The notes under the pieces were generated by a model, which searched no databases, was not told where the DNA came from, and saw only the letters and a list, made by a program, of their open reading frames with translations. From Planococcus shenhongbingii (GTDB taxonomy: Bacteria > Bacillota > Bacilli > Bacillales_A > Planococcaceae), in the NCBI RefSeq assembly GCF_030413635.1, contig NZ_CP129235.1, forward strand, positions 3,534,001 to 3,598,000: DNA of 64,000 bases, read 5' to 3'. Shown in pieces: positions 17,121-26,306 of this stretch. The position numbers and the translations under genes were made by a program. The stretch's first letter is position 1; each line of letters opens with the position of its first letter.

Positions 17121-18323
17121 ATGTCTGCGGACCAAAGAAAGAAAATTTATATCTTAATGATCAATATGTTTATTGCCATCGGAAGCTTCGGTATCATCAT
17201 TCCGATTCTTCCTTCCTACCTTGAATCGATCAATCAAGGCGGCATGGCGGCAGGGTTGATGATCGCTATATTCGCCGCTGCGCAATTTCTGTTTTCGCCG
17301 CTTGCCGGAAAATGGGCAGACCAGTATGGCCGCCGGAAAATGATCATCTACGGGCTTGCCGGCCTCACACTATCAATGTTTGTGTTCTATGTGTCCGACT
17401 CCATTTGGATTCTGTACTTGTCGCGCGTGATCGGCGGAATCGGGGCTGCGATGCTGGTGCCTGCCATCTTCGCTTATATCGCCGACATCACCACCTATGA
17501 CCAGCGGGCAAAAGGAAACAGCCTGGTCTCTGCAGCGATGTCACTCGGCATTGTTGTCGGACCAGGAATTGGTGGATTCCTGGCAGATTACAGCATAAAG
17601 CTGCCGTTTCTTGTATCCGCACTCGTTTCGCTTGTCGCGGTGGTGTTTTCTATCGTGCTATTGAAAGAAAACGACGCCGTCGAAGCAGATCCGGCTTTAG
17701 CAGCTACATTGACCGACGAGGAATCGATGTTCAAAAAAATCGGCCGCTCGGTGACAATGCCCTATTTTATTCCGCTGATTATCACCTTGGTCATGAGCTT
17801 CGGCTTGCTGGCGTATGAATCGGTCGTCGGCCTTTATCTCGACAACCAGTTCCAGTCGACTGCCAAAGACATCGCCTTTATGATTACTGCAACAGGCGTA
17901 GTCAGTGTCATTGTCCAATTATTCATCGTAGACCGCATCGTCCGCCGCTACGGCGAAGTGGCTGTATTGATCGCCTTTATCGGCGTCGCGGCCGCCGGCT
18001 TTCTGCTGTCGCTGTTCGCAGGCAGTTACGCGATGTTCTTTACCGTATCGCTGATCATCTTTATGGCCACATCCATTTTGCGTCCCGTGCTCAATACGCT
18101 GATTTCCAAAATGGCGGATGGAGAAGTCGGTTTCGCAATGGGGATGAACAACGCCTACATGAGCATCGGCAATGTTATCGGTCCGCTTCTAGCAGGAGCG
18201 CTCTACGATATCAACATTGTATATCCGTTCATTCTCGGGCTCATCATGCTGATGATCACCATGTTTATCACAGTCAGCTGGCAGCGTTCACGCGCCGCCA
18301 AAGCAACTCCGGCTATTTATTAA
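17121..18323 (+). CDS. MFS drug:H+ antiporter-like transporter, tandem copy 3
   Basis: 400 residues, 12 membrane helices. Complete motif A (AGKWADQYGRRKM) and motif C (GIVVGPGIGGFLADYS) make it the most canonical of the trio. The start ATG at 17121 follows AGAGGG. Its own strong promoter and terminator support independent expression. The substrate is unknown; the family includes NorA-like multidrug pumps. Confidence 0.88.
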   Translation: MSADQRKKIYILMINMFIAIGSFGIIIPILPSYLESINQGGMAAGLMIAIFAAAQFLFSPLAGKWADQYGRRKMIIYGLAGLTLSMFVFYVSDSIWILYLSRVIGGIGAAMLVPAIFAYIADITTYDQRAKGNSLVSAAMSLGIVVGPGIGGFLADYSIKLPFLVSALVSLVAVVFSIVLLKENDAVEADPALAATLTDEESMFKKIGRSVTMPYFIPLIITLVMSFGLLAYESVVGLYLDNQFQSTAKDIAFMITATGVVSVIVQLFIVDRIVRRYGEVAVLIAFIGVAAAGFLLSLFAGSYAMFFTVSLIIFMATSILRPVLNTLISKMADGEVGFAMGMNNAYMSIGNVIGPLLAGALYDINIVYPFILGLIMLMITMFITVSWQRSRAAKATPAIY

Positions 18324-18325
18324 AG

Positions 18326-18362
18326 AAAAACTGGAACCTTTTCAACAGGTTCCAGTTTTTTT
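18326..18362 (+). terminator. Intrinsic terminator of MFS copy 3
   Basis: AAACTGGAACC / GGTTCCAGTTT stem and seven T. A degenerate second version (CTGGAACCTC / GAGGCTCCAG) is found at 18689-18716, on the far side of the repeat element between them. Confidence 0.88.
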
Positions 18363-18690
18363 ATGCTTGTTGAGAAAGTTGAAAGTCATTTTAGTTTTCA
18401 TCACTTAACCGATATTCCGCCAACCAGCTGCGCTTGCCGCGGGCGAGCGCCAAGCCGCTTCGTCGCTTACGCTCCTGCAGGGTCTCGGCTGTCTCGCTAT
18501 CCCGCAGGCGTCTCTGCTGGTTGGCTCCATATCTGGAGAGCAGGGACAAATATTGGAGAGCTTTCCAAAACAATCACACTTTTAGAGAGCCTGTAGAAGT
18601 GGTAAGAGGAAGCTGAATGCAGCGAAAAGCGTCCGTCCTGGAGCGAAATGGAAGAAAAGCCCAAGCGTTTCTCGACAGCCTGGAAAAACT
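18363..18690. repeat. Dispersed intergenic repeat element, copy 1
   Basis: Non-coding. It shares ordered blocks with 31000-31447: TTAACCGATATTCCGCCAAC and on, GCCGCGGGCGAGC, TTGGCTCCATATCTGGAGAG, GAGCTTTC, AGGAAGCTGAATGCAGCG, GAAAAGCGTCCG, CCTGGAGCGAAATG and TTTCTCGACAGCCT. The inner segments differ in length between the copies. Confidence 0.8.
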
Positions 18691-18717
18691 GGAACCTCCC
18701 AAAAAAGAGGCTCCAGC

Positions 18718-18757
18718 TTTACTGAATGCTCTAAAAAGTTGTATAATTATTATACAA
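18718..18757 (+). promoter_or_regulatory. Promoter with overlapping 19-bp palindromic operator of the CarH-like gene
   Basis: TTTACT (18718-18723), 18-base spacer, TATAAT (18742-18747). The -10 lies within the perfect palindrome TTGTATAATTATTATACAA (18739-18757), arms of 9 bases around one base. This is where a MerR/CarH repressor would block its own transcription. Confidence 0.6.
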
Positions 18758-18784
18758 TAAAACCAAAAAGACGGGGGTAATGCT

Positions 18785-19693
18785 ATGTATAATATTAAAG
18801 CAGCTGCCAAACTTTTAGATATGCCAAAAGTGACCATCCGTTCCTGGGAAACCCGGTATAATGCCATAACACCTGCACGTACTGAATCCGGACACAGGCT
18901 ATATTCGGATCAGAACCTGGAAGATTTAAAATGGCTTAAAATACAAGTGCAAGACCGAGGCATTAAAATCAGCGAAGCTGTAAAACAACTCCATGCTTCA
19001 AAAAGGAAGCCTGCCGAAAAAGCTGTAATTCCTGAAACTTCACTGGATGCTGAACCGTTCAGCAAGCAAATTCAGGAGCTTTATTTAGCCGCTTCGGAAA
19101 TGGATACCGAACGGTTCAATTATCTGCTCGACTTGAACTTTTCCTTATTCCATTATCGGACCGTTTTTTTCTCGCTTATCGTACCGCTGATGATCCGCAT
19201 TGGAGACGAATGGAAAAACGGCTCGCTGACGGTTGCTCATGAACATATGATCAGCCATATTGTCCACCAGCGCTTTGCCCATTTTTTCCGGGTCTTCCCG
19301 ACTTCAGCTGAACTGCCGAAAGTCATGGCGTTGTGCCCGAGCGGCGAACACCATCAACTGGGCTTGCTGCTGTTCACGCTGTTCCTTCGGGAAAATGGTT
19401 TTCCGGTTATGTATTTCGGACAAGACACCCCGCTGGAAGGCTTAGCAGAAGCGGCAAGCCAGCAGCAAACCGAAATCGTCTGCATGTCGATTTCGGATTC
19501 CGATCTGCGGCAAGCGGTGGACCATTACATTGAAAAATTGTCACAAGAGAATCCTCGCTTGCGCTTCCTCATTGGCGGACAAGGAGTCGAAAAACAGCTT
19601 CACCAAGGCCAGGCCTGGTATCTCGGCGAGTCCTATGAATCCTGGCAGCAATGGCTGGATGAGCAAAAAGAAATCCCTTTAAGCAAAGCTTAA
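18785..19693 (+). CDS. MerR-family B12-binding photoreceptor-type regulator (CarH/LitR-like)
   Basis: 302 residues. Residues 1-70 are a MerR winged helix (KVTIRSWETRYNAITPARTESGHRLY). Residues 90-170 are the four-helix cobalamin-capping domain with W143, then nine residues, then E153-H154, the W-x9-EH motif of CarH. Residues 175-290 are the Rossmann-type B12 domain with E188-x-H190-xx-G193. In this family adenosylcobalamin lets the protein bind DNA in the dark and light releases it. All signature residues are present. The gene stands alone, with its stop codon in the terminator stem; carotenoid genes, its usual targets, are not in this window. Confidence 0.88.
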   Translation: MYNIKAAAKLLDMPKVTIRSWETRYNAITPARTESGHRLYSDQNLEDLKWLKIQVQDRGIKISEAVKQLHASKRKPAEKAVIPETSLDAEPFSKQIQELYLAASEMDTERFNYLLDLNFSLFHYRTVFFSLIVPLMIRIGDEWKNGSLTVAHEHMISHIVHQRFAHFFRVFPTSAELPKVMALCPSGEHHQLGLLLFTLFLRENGFPVMYFGQDTPLEGLAEAASQQQTEIVCMSISDSDLRQAVDHYIEKLSQENPRLRFLIGGQGVEKQLHQGQAWYLGESYESWQQWLDEQKEIPLSKA

Positions 19694-19706
19694 AGGGATT
19701 TTTTAT
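19671..19706 (+). terminator. Intrinsic terminator overlapping the CarH-like stop codon
   Basis: AAATCCCTTTAAGC-aaa-GCTTAAAGGGATTTTTT; the stop codon is in the 3' arm. Confidence 0.9.
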
Positions 19707-20040
19707 ATGAACCTGCTTTAAGGCCAAAAAGTTTCCCAGTGAGGCAAAACTTTCTGCTGGCCGAACAAGCCGGATTGCACAAAAAGGCAGCAGGAATAAG
19801 CCCCAATGCCTGACGATTGCTTTTAAAATCATGGTCTGTCTTTAGTACCGAAGAATGCACATAAATAGATGACAGCTTAAGCCCGCAAGCAATTCAAGCC
19901 ACTGTACTCTCCGCTAACAATGCTGCAGCTTTTAACCCAGTCACATTTTCGCACCTTCTTGTATAGATTATATGTAGTTTTAATATAACCATTATAAAAA
20001 TTTTTAAACGTTTTATATAATTTTTTTATAATCTTCTTGA
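19707..20040. other. Non-coding intergenic region
   Basis: About 330 bases with no supported ORF or recognised repeat; the right third (19960-20035) is very AT-rich. I see nothing else in it. Confidence 0.5.
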
Positions 20041-20099
20041 CAAAAAAGAGAAGCTTCAACCGACAGCTGTCCTGCTGCCGGCTGAAGCTTCTAAAAAAG
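20041..20099 (-). terminator. Bidirectional terminator-like hairpin
   Basis: AGAAGCTTCA and TGAAGCTTCT arms (20049-20058, 20083-20092) with further pairing inside and A/T runs on both sides; terminates the small minus-strand gene at 20108. Confidence 0.8.
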
Positions 20100-20107
20100 A
20101 CCTGCAG

Positions 20108-20293
20108 TTATTGCAGATCCAAGTCCTGATAATCTTTCTGATACGGTCCGTTGTCTGTAACTTCAGAATGGTATAGCGCTTTCAACGCAAAGTTTTTCTC
20201 CAGTTCCATATCCTTCATCAGCGTTTTCATGCGCTTCTTCAATTCGGGATGCTCGCTTACAAGCTGCTCCATTTTTGATTTGGTGTATTTCAT
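20108..20293 (-). CDS. Small hypothetical protein
   Basis: 61 residues, charged and probably helical (MKYTKSKMEQLVSEHPELKK at the N-terminus), ending in the acidic QKDYQDLDLQ. I do not recognise the family. Start chosen at the ATG at 20293, 12 bases after AAAGGAG; a TTG 12 bases upstream is too close to that site. A strong terminator immediately follows, which supports it being a real gene. Soluble, no signal peptide or membrane segment. Confidence 0.6.
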   Translation of the reverse strand: MKYTKSKMEQLVSEHPELKKRMKTLMKDMELEKNFALKALYHSEVTDNGPYQKDYQDLDLQ

Positions 20294-20500
20294 GTGAATT
20301 GCCAACTCCTTTCCAATCTTTTTAATCTATATCATTCAAATTGACACTAGACTCCCACTTTAATAATCAGGAAATCAATTAGCCGCAAAATCCTATTTAG
20401 ATTAATAAGCACTTAACAAGCTGAATGCCTTTCCGTTTCCACAGCGCTTCTGTTTATTATACCACCGCTGGGCTGCTTGAAGGAAATCTGCCGCGTCCTA

Positions 20501-20536
20501 TAAAAAAACGCATTTGCCAGAAGCAAATGCGTTTCC
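20501..20536 (-). terminator. Intrinsic terminator of the purine permease gene
   Basis: Minus strand AACGCATTTGCTTCTGGCAA with ATGCGTT and a T7 run. Confidence 0.88.
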
Positions 20537-20545
20537 AACTATTAA

Positions 20546-21844
20546 TCAGCTTATAACGTGAAAAACAAAATTCATGAGAAACAGTCCCGCGATGACATAA
20601 AGCGTCATCGACACTTCGCGCCATTTTCCGATTGCGATTTTCAAAATCGGGTACAGGATAAAGCCGATGGCGATGCCGTCCGCAATGCTGTACGTAAATG
20701 GAATCAATGCCACAATCAATAGCGCCGGGAAGCTTTCGCTCATGTCTTTCATATCCAGATTGCGAATGTTCTGCACCATCAAGCCGCCGACGATGATCAA
20801 TATCGGGGCAATGGCGCTGTCCGGAATCAGTTTGATGACCGGAATAAAAAACACGGAAACCACAAACAGCAAGCCAGTCGTTACAGCCGTCAAGCCGGTC
20901 CGTCCGCCAGCCGCCATGGCTGCCATACTTTCAGCACTTGCTACAGTCGGGCTTGTGCCAAAGATGCCGGACATCATTGATGATACCGAAGTCGCCTGGA
21001 ACGCGCGTCCGAATTTTTCAGGACGTTCCACAAACGACACTTGGCCCTGGACGGTTCCGATATTCTCAAAAACGATCACCATTGTCAAAGAGAAAACGGC
21101 AATCCAGAAGCCCATCGACAAAAGTCCGTCGAACGACAGCGCACCAAATACCGCAAATGCTTCGGAAGCATTGATTGACGACCCGCTCATCGCGCTCATA
21201 TCAATCAAGCCGAAAAACGAAGCAATGACCGTTCCGGCTACAATCGTAAACAGGAAATTCCCCGGCACATTGCGGATAAACAGCACAATTGCCACGACGA
21301 ACGTCAAGACTGTCGCCAACACATGCGGTTCACCAAGTGAACCGAGTGCCAGAATCGAAGAAGTACCACGTTCGACAATGCCGCCTTTTTCAAGGCCGAT
21401 CAGCATCAGGAATAAGCCAAGCCCTACCATAATCGCTTCTTTCAACGAATACGGCACTGCCGCATTGAGCAGTTTCGCAAGACGCGTAAAAGCGATCACC
21501 ACGAAAATGAGTCCCGAGATAAAGACCACAGCCAGTGCTTCTGGCCACGACAAGCCCATTGACTGGACTAGCGTGTATGAAAACAAGGCGTTGATGCCCA
21601 TGCCCGGCACAAGCAAAATCGGCGCGTTGCCCCAGAAGCCCATGACGAGGCAGCCAAACACCGAAGCTGCAATCGTTGCCACAATCGCCGCTTCGAGCGG
21701 CATGCCCGATTCCGACAAAATCAGCGAATTGACCGCAATGATGTAAACGACTGTAAAAAAGCCGATTACACCCGCCGACAGTTCCCGTTTAACCGAAGTC
21801 CCATTTGTTTGAAGACCAAAAAAGCGGTCCATCCAATTAGACAT
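20546..21844 (-). CDS. NCS2-family purine permease (AzgA/PbuG-like)
   Basis: 432 residues, about 12-14 membrane segments. Hallmarks of the hypoxanthine/guanine/adenine branch (COG2252): the N-terminal ELSAGVIGFFTVVYIIAVNS, LLVPGMGINALFSYT near 80, VFENIGTVQGQ near 265 and FGTSPTVASAESMAAMAAGG near 300. It should import purine bases with protons. GAAGG lies 8 bases before the ATG. I looked for a purine riboswitch upstream and did not find one, so regulation is unclear. Confidence 0.88.
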   Translation of the reverse strand: MSNWMDRFFGLQTNGTSVKRELSAGVIGFFTVVYIIAVNSLILSESGMPLEAAIVATIAASVFGCLVMGFWGNAPILLVPGMGINALFSYTLVQSMGLSWPEALAVVFISGLIFVVIAFTRLAKLLNAAVPYSLKEAIMVGLGLFLMLIGLEKGGIVERGTSSILALGSLGEPHVLATVLTFVVAIVLFIRNVPGNFLFTIVAGTVIASFFGLIDMSAMSGSSINASEAFAVFGALSFDGLLSMGFWIAVFSLTMVIVFENIGTVQGQVSFVERPEKFGRAFQATSVSSMMSGIFGTSPTVASAESMAAMAAGGRTGLTAVTTGLLFVVSVFFIPVIKLIPDSAIAPILIIVGGLMVQNIRNLDMKDMSESFPALLIVALIPFTYSIADGIAIGFILYPILKIAIGKWREVSMTLYVIAGLFLMNFVFHVIS

Positions 21845-22056
21845 ATATAAAACCTTCTATTAAATTAGCCCTCTCCCAACCCGCTCTTCCCATAAATAAA
21901 TAGGTGAGCCAAAATAGGAGTTTAAGCTAAAAAACGAGCGCTGTCAAGGGATAGAGCTTTATAAAGAAGGATTCAGGTGTTCTGCCTGGTTATTTATTAA
22001 ATCACTCGAGAATTTAAAGGCTATACTTCTTTTTTTCCAAATAAAAGAGGTGTTAT

Positions 22057-23015
22057 ATGGACAAAATGACCATCTGCATGCTGACGAAAACAGAAGGATT
22101 AGAGCGGCTGCTTGGCAGGCTTCCTGCAAACCATCCCGAATTGAAGTTTATCCAAAGCGAGTGGCATCGTTCTGCTTCGGGACAAAGAGGCGAAGGGCGG
22201 CTCGCTTCCCGATTCAAAGAATTTCAACTGGAAGAGCCGTTCTTTATGTTGTGGGACGTGAACTTGAAAATGGATAATTGGCCGGTTCAGATGGATGGCC
22301 TGTTGCTGACCGAACGCTGCGCTATTATCATTGAATCGAAAAACATCAGCGGCAACATCCATTTTGATGAAAAGACTGGCGAGTTTTACCGATTTGATGA
22401 AAACGATGCGAAGACCGTGATTGAAGATCCCCTTGTCCAGCTGAACAAACACATCCGTTTTCTAACGGCATGGTTCAAACTTCGAAAAATCATCTTGCCG
22501 GTTCGCGGCTTGATCGTGTTCACCGCAAAAAAATGTGAGTTTATCGCCAAACCGCCAGACGCTCCAATTTGCAAAAACTATCAGATGTCCGAAATCCTTT
22601 TGAAGATTTGGAGCTCTTCTCCCCCACAAACTCCAAGCCATAAACTTTCGAAAATCAAGAAAACGCTTCTTTCTAATCAAACCCCTTTTAAACAAATCCC
22701 ATTATGCAATAGGTATTTATTCAAGCGGACGATTTAAAAACCGGCGTGTATTGCCGCGTGTGCCAGTCGTATGGAATGCAGCGGATTAAGCGGAGCTGGC
22801 AATGCCGGCATTGCGGAGAACGCGACAGCACAGCCCATTTTCTCGCGGTGCAGGAATACTTCACGCTCGTAGGTACTAAGCTGACGAACCAAAAGTTCAG
22901 ACATTTTTGCGGGATTGAATCGCCTTTTGTGGCATCACGTCTCCTGAGCCAGCTCAATTTGGAGACAACAGGCGAATTGAAAATGCGTACGTATAAATTG
23001 AAGGAAATTGACTAA
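22057..23015 (+). pseudogene. NERD (nuclease-related) domain protein, frameshifted
   Basis: The N-terminal part (22057-22737) has the NERD domain: GEGRLASRFKEF, WPVQMDGLLLTERCAIIIES and NISGNIHFDE, with the Asp and the Glu-x-Lys (ESK) typical of the fold. It ends with PLCNRYLFKRTI and a stop. The expected C-terminal part continues in another frame from about 22715 to 23015: DDLKTGVYCRVCQ, then a zinc-ribbon with CxxC pairs (YCRVCQ, WQCRHCGERD) and LVGTKLTNQKFRHFCGI, which is normally fused to NERD in Bacillales. The frame change falls in 22713-22737. It may be a real mutation, a sequencing error or recoding. Confidence 0.8.
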
Positions 23016-23045
23016 GCTTTTTGCCTTTGGCAAAGAGCTTTTTAA
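23013..23045 (+). terminator. Probable terminator after the NERD gene
   Basis: AAGCTTTTTGCC-ttt-GGCAAAGAGCTTTTT with one mismatch, overlapping the stop codon. Confidence 0.65.
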
Positions 23046-23046
23046 G

Positions 23047-23072
23047 TCGAATTTTGTTGAACGCAAATAAAC
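23047..23072. repeat. Inverted copy of the TTTGCG repeat and its flank
   Basis: The reverse complement reads TTTATTTGCGTTCAACAAAA followed by TTCGAC, matching the fifth repeat unit and its flank at 7946-7970 over about 24 bases. Confidence 0.75.
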
Positions 23073-23094
23073 CAGTCCGCCACATCCTTTCATC

Positions 23095-23114
23095 GCATTT
23101 CGCATGCGAAATGC
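23095..23114. repeat. 20-bp perfect palindrome
   Basis: GCATTTCGCATGCGAAATGC is its own reverse complement. It lies between convergent genes, followed by three more hairpins (about 23192-23219, 23229-23252, 23257-23295). Confidence 0.6.
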
Positions 23115-23251
23115 CTCCATTTCAATCCTTTCCTCCGACTTTTAAACGTGTATCCAACTCTTTCCCATTCAAAAACAAACCCACAAATGGAAAAAGCAAT
23201 CGACTCCGCGATTGCTTTCTAAAAAGAGGTGTTTTTCGTTTACGAAAAACA

Positions 23252-23295
23252 CAAAAAAAGAAAACCCTCGTCCGCAGACGAAGGTTTTCTTTCAA
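23252..23295 (-). terminator. Intrinsic terminator of nupC
   Basis: Minus strand AGAAAACCTTCGTC-tgcg-GACGAGGGTTTTCTTTTTTT. Confidence 0.88.
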
Positions 23296-23307
23296 GTCAA
23301 TATATGC

Positions 23308-24522
23308 TTACATAAACATTCCGGCAATTGCCGCACTTAACAGTGAAGCGAGCATCCCTGCCGCAACCGCACGGATACCTAAACGCGCGATATCAGGACG
23401 GCGGTTCGGTGCCAATGCACCAAGTCCGCCAAGCAAAATAGCCAATGAGCTCAAGTTAGCAAAACCACATAGGGCAAAGCTGACTACGATTACAGTCTTA
23501 GGCGATAAGTCTGGAATTTGCGGGGCAAAAGAAGTGTACGCAACAAATTCATTGAGCACTAATTTTTGTCCGATAAAGCTGCCGGCTTGAACCGCTTCTG
23601 CCCAAGGCACACCAATGGCCCAAGCAAGCGGTGCGAAGATGACACCCAGAATCGCTTGGATAGTCAAGTCTTCTGCGCCGAACCATCCGCCGATTCCACC
23701 CAGCATACCATTCAACAAGGCGATCAATGCAATGAATGCCAAAAGCATGGCGCCGACGTTCAAAGCCAATTGCAACCCATCAGCCGCACCACGTGCAGCA
23801 GCGTCGACAACGTTGACCGATGTATGGTCTTTTTCCATAACGATGTCGTCTCTTTCTGTAACATCCTCTGTTTCCGGGATCATTATTTTAGCCATGATCA
23901 ACCCGGCTGGTGCAGCCATGAAGCTTGCCGCCAACAAATATTCAAGAGGCACTCCAAGAAGCGCGTAGCCTGCTAAAGTCGAACCGGCTACTGACGCCAG
24001 TCCACCTGTCATTACAGCAAATAACTCAGATCTAGTCATCCCGGCAATAAACGGGCGGATAACAAGCGGTGCTTCCGTCTGGCCAACGAAAATATTCGCT
24101 GCAGCTGAAATCGACTCCGCTTTACTCGTGCCAAGAAGTTTTGATAACCCGCCGCCTATTATTTTGATGACAATCTGCATGATGCCCAGGTAGTAAAGCA
24201 CCGAAATTAAAGATGAGAAGAAAATGATAATCGTCAATACCTGAAACGCGAATACAAACCCAAATCCTTGTACATCAGCAGCTGGACCGAATACGAAAGA
24301 GATCCCTTCTCCAGCAGAGTCAATTACATTTTGTACGAGTCCGGAAAACCATAAAAGACCGGCTCTTCCCGCTTCCCACTCAAGAACGATAAATGCAAAT
24401 GCAAATTGGATAGCTAAACCGCCGATAATAGTCCTTGGCTTAATGGACTTTCTGCCACTTGATAAAAGAAAGGCGATTCCCAGAACAACGAATACGCCAA
24501 AGATGCCCCACAATAAATTCAC
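23308..24522 (-). CDS. nupC: NupC-family concentrative nucleoside transporter
   Basis: 404 residues with the CNT architecture: N-terminal Nucleos_tra2 region, gate domain ([21 protein letters not shown] near 155), and the C-terminal domain with [26 protein letters not shown] near 310 and the [19 protein letters not shown] end, which together bind the nucleoside and the coupling ion. It imports nucleosides across the cytoplasmic membrane. The start is a GTG at 24522 preceded by GAGGTGA; no better ATG exists. Single gene with its own terminator. Confidence 0.92.
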   Translation of the reverse strand: MNLLWGIFGVFVVLGIAFLLSSGRKSIKPRTIIGGLAIQFAFAFIVLEWEAGRAGLLWFSGLVQNVIDSAGEGISFVFGPAADVQGFGFVFAFQVLTIIIFFSSLISVLYYLGIMQIVIKIIGGGLSKLLGTSKAESISAAANIFVGQTEAPLVIRPFIAGMTRSELFAVMTGGLASVAGSTLAGYALLGVPLEYLLAASFMAAPAGLIMAKIMIPETEDVTERDDIVMEKDHTSVNVVDAAARGAADGLQLALNVGAMLLAFIALIALLNGMLGGIGGWFGAEDLTIQAILGVIFAPLAWAIGVPWAEAVQAGSFIGQKLVLNEFVAYTSFAPQIPDLSPKTVIVVSFALCGFANLSSLAILLGGLGALAPNRRPDIARLGIRAVAAGMLASLLSAAIAGMFM

Positions 24523-24714
24523 AACTTCACCTCATTAGATTTTTCAGCTTGAAACGCTTACATTTCAGCACGGCAGTCTATTTATTATTTTACTGTCGTC
24601 AGACATCTTACCAAATCTATAAAAAGAAGTAAATGGCTATCCTGTGACAAATTATTATCCGAAATATTGTTATAATGCAATGAAAATTCTAACAAGTTCA
24701 AGCTGAAAATCCCC

Positions 24715-26130
24715 TTAAGCTTTTTTCTTAGACGGTTCTGCTTTTTTAAGAAAAAAAGCCATTATTACACCAACAGCGCTTAAAACTCCCACTACCGCAA
24801 AAGAAATATTGACGCCCCGCACCAGCCCTTCGGCGCCATATTGCTGAGGATCAAGTGCTGTTCCCGTCATGATGGTGACAAGCAGCGCGGTGCCGATCGA
24901 TCCGGATACTTGGCGCATCGTGTTGCTCATAGCGGTGCCGTGAGGAATGAGACGCTCAGGCAACTGATTGAGTCCGGCAGTTATAACAGGCATCATGACC
25001 ATCGACACACCGAACATCCGAATCGCGTGCATCACGGTTAAATAAGTAAAAGCAGTAGTCGTCGTCAACACGGCAAACTGGAAAGTCGAGACCGTGACAA
25101 TCAATAATCCAACGACCGCCAGCCATTTGCCGCCAACTGCATCGAATATTTTTCCCGTAACCGGATTCATGGCTCCCATGACGATTGCTCCCGGCAGCAG
25201 CATCAAACCCGATTCAAAAGCCGTAAAGCCATGCATGTTCTGCATATAAATCGGCAAAATCGTTGCACTGCCAATCATTGAGACAAAAACGATAATGCTC
25301 AATATGGTTGAAAGTGTAAAAATGCCATAAGAGAATACCCGGAATTCAAGCAGCGGCTTCTTCAATTGGAATTGGCGGCGGATAAAGAAGAACAGCGAAA
25401 TGACTCCGACTGCAATAGACAAGATGACCGGCCAGCTGCCCCACCCGTTATTGCCGGCACTTGAAAAGCCATACAGAATCCCGCCAAAACCGAATGTCGA
25501 TAAGATAATGGATGGAATGTCGAGGGCCGGGAAAGTCTGCTTGGTGACATTGCGCAAGAGAAAATATCCAAGAACAAAGTCAATGACCGCAATCGGGATG
25601 ACGATATAGAAAAGTGCACGCCATGGGTATTGCTCCACGATCCACCCTGATAAAGTCGGGCCGAGCGCCGGCGCAAAGGAAATAACCAGACCGAACAAGC
25701 CCATTGCCTGCCCTCGCTTTTCAACCGGATAAATAATAAAAAGGATGGTCTGAGTCAATGGCATCATTATCCCTGCTCCAGAAGCCTGGATAATGCGCCC
25801 AACCATCAAAAGCGGAAAACCTGGAGCAAATGCGCAAATGATGGTGCCCGCAGCAAACAAGCCGATGGCCGTCAAAAACAGGCGGCGCGTTGAAAACTTG
25901 CCGATTAAAAATGCCGTAATGGGTATCATGACCCCGTTCACGAGCATGAAAACCGTTGTCAGCCATTGTGCGACGTTTGCATTGATATCCAAATCCCGCA
26001 TGATGTGAGGCAAAGCGGTGGCAAGCAAAGTTTGATTCAATATCGCTACAAAAACACCGGCCATCAAAACGGCCAGAAACGGTCCTTTGCGGAAATCTTT
26101 ATCCAGCACCGATTGCTGGGCATTTCTCAT
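24715..26130 (-). CDS. MFS DHA2-family multidrug exporter (EmrB/QacA type)
   Basis: 471 residues, 14 predicted membrane helices. Signatures: VAILNQTLLATALPHIMRDL with the membrane-embedded motif D1, QWLTTVFMLVNGVMIPITAFL, motif A-like GKFSTRRLF, and motif C SFAPALGPTLSGWIVEQYPWR near 140. This subgroup includes lincomycin and other drug pumps (LmrB/MdeA-like) in Firmicutes; the substrate is not predictable. Start at ATG 26130 behind GGAGGTGAGGGG. No regulator gene is adjacent. Confidence 0.88.
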   Translation of the reverse strand: MRNAQQSVLDKDFRKGPFLAVLMAGVFVAILNQTLLATALPHIMRDLDINANVAQWLTTVFMLVNGVMIPITAFLIGKFSTRRLFLTAIGLFAAGTIICAFAPGFPLLMVGRIIQASGAGIMMPLTQTILFIIYPVEKRGQAMGLFGLVISFAPALGPTLSGWIVEQYPWRALFYIVIPIAVIDFVLGYFLLRNVTKQTFPALDIPSIILSTFGFGGILYGFSSAGNNGWGSWPVILSIAVGVISLFFFIRRQFQLKKPLLEFRVFSYGIFTLSTILSIIVFVSMIGSATILPIYMQNMHGFTAFESGLMLLPGAIVMGAMNPVTGKIFDAVGGKWLAVVGLLIVTVSTFQFAVLTTTTAFTYLTVMHAIRMFGVSMVMMPVITAGLNQLPERLIPHGTAMSNTMRQVSGSIGTALLVTIMTGTALDPQQYGAEGLVRGVNISFAVVGVLSAVGVIMAFFLKKAEPSKKKA

Positions 26131-26272
26131 TGCCCCTCACCTCCGCAAGTTGAAGTGAAAATCCATCCGTACTGCTGAATACCCTTTGACACTGCAAAAA
26201 AACGTACAGCTTTTCAGCTGCGAAAACTTTTTTATTTAAGGGTTCGAGAATTTATGAGAAGAAAGCTTTAAC

Positions 26273-26303
26273 CAAAAAGACGGACCGGATTTCTCCGGTC
26301 CAT
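26273..26303 (-). terminator. Intrinsic terminator after the 82-residue membrane protein gene
   Basis: Minus strand GGACCGGA-gaaa-TCCGGTCCGTCTTTTT. Confidence 0.85.
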
Positions 26304-26306
26304 TGG

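Noticed and set aside
18391..18616. Several short frames in the repeat element
   Set aside because: They lie wholly in the dispersed repeat shared with 31000-31447, without ribosome binding sites or conservation of a reading frame between copies.
20667..21746. 359-codon plus-strand frame
   Set aside because: Exactly antisense to the NCS2 purine permease, no ribosome binding site, and a Thr/Ile/Pro-rich composition typical of the reverse of membrane-protein codons.
21845..22056. Purine riboswitch upstream of the NCS2 permease
   Set aside because: I looked for the three-way-junction consensus and found none in the 212-base gap.
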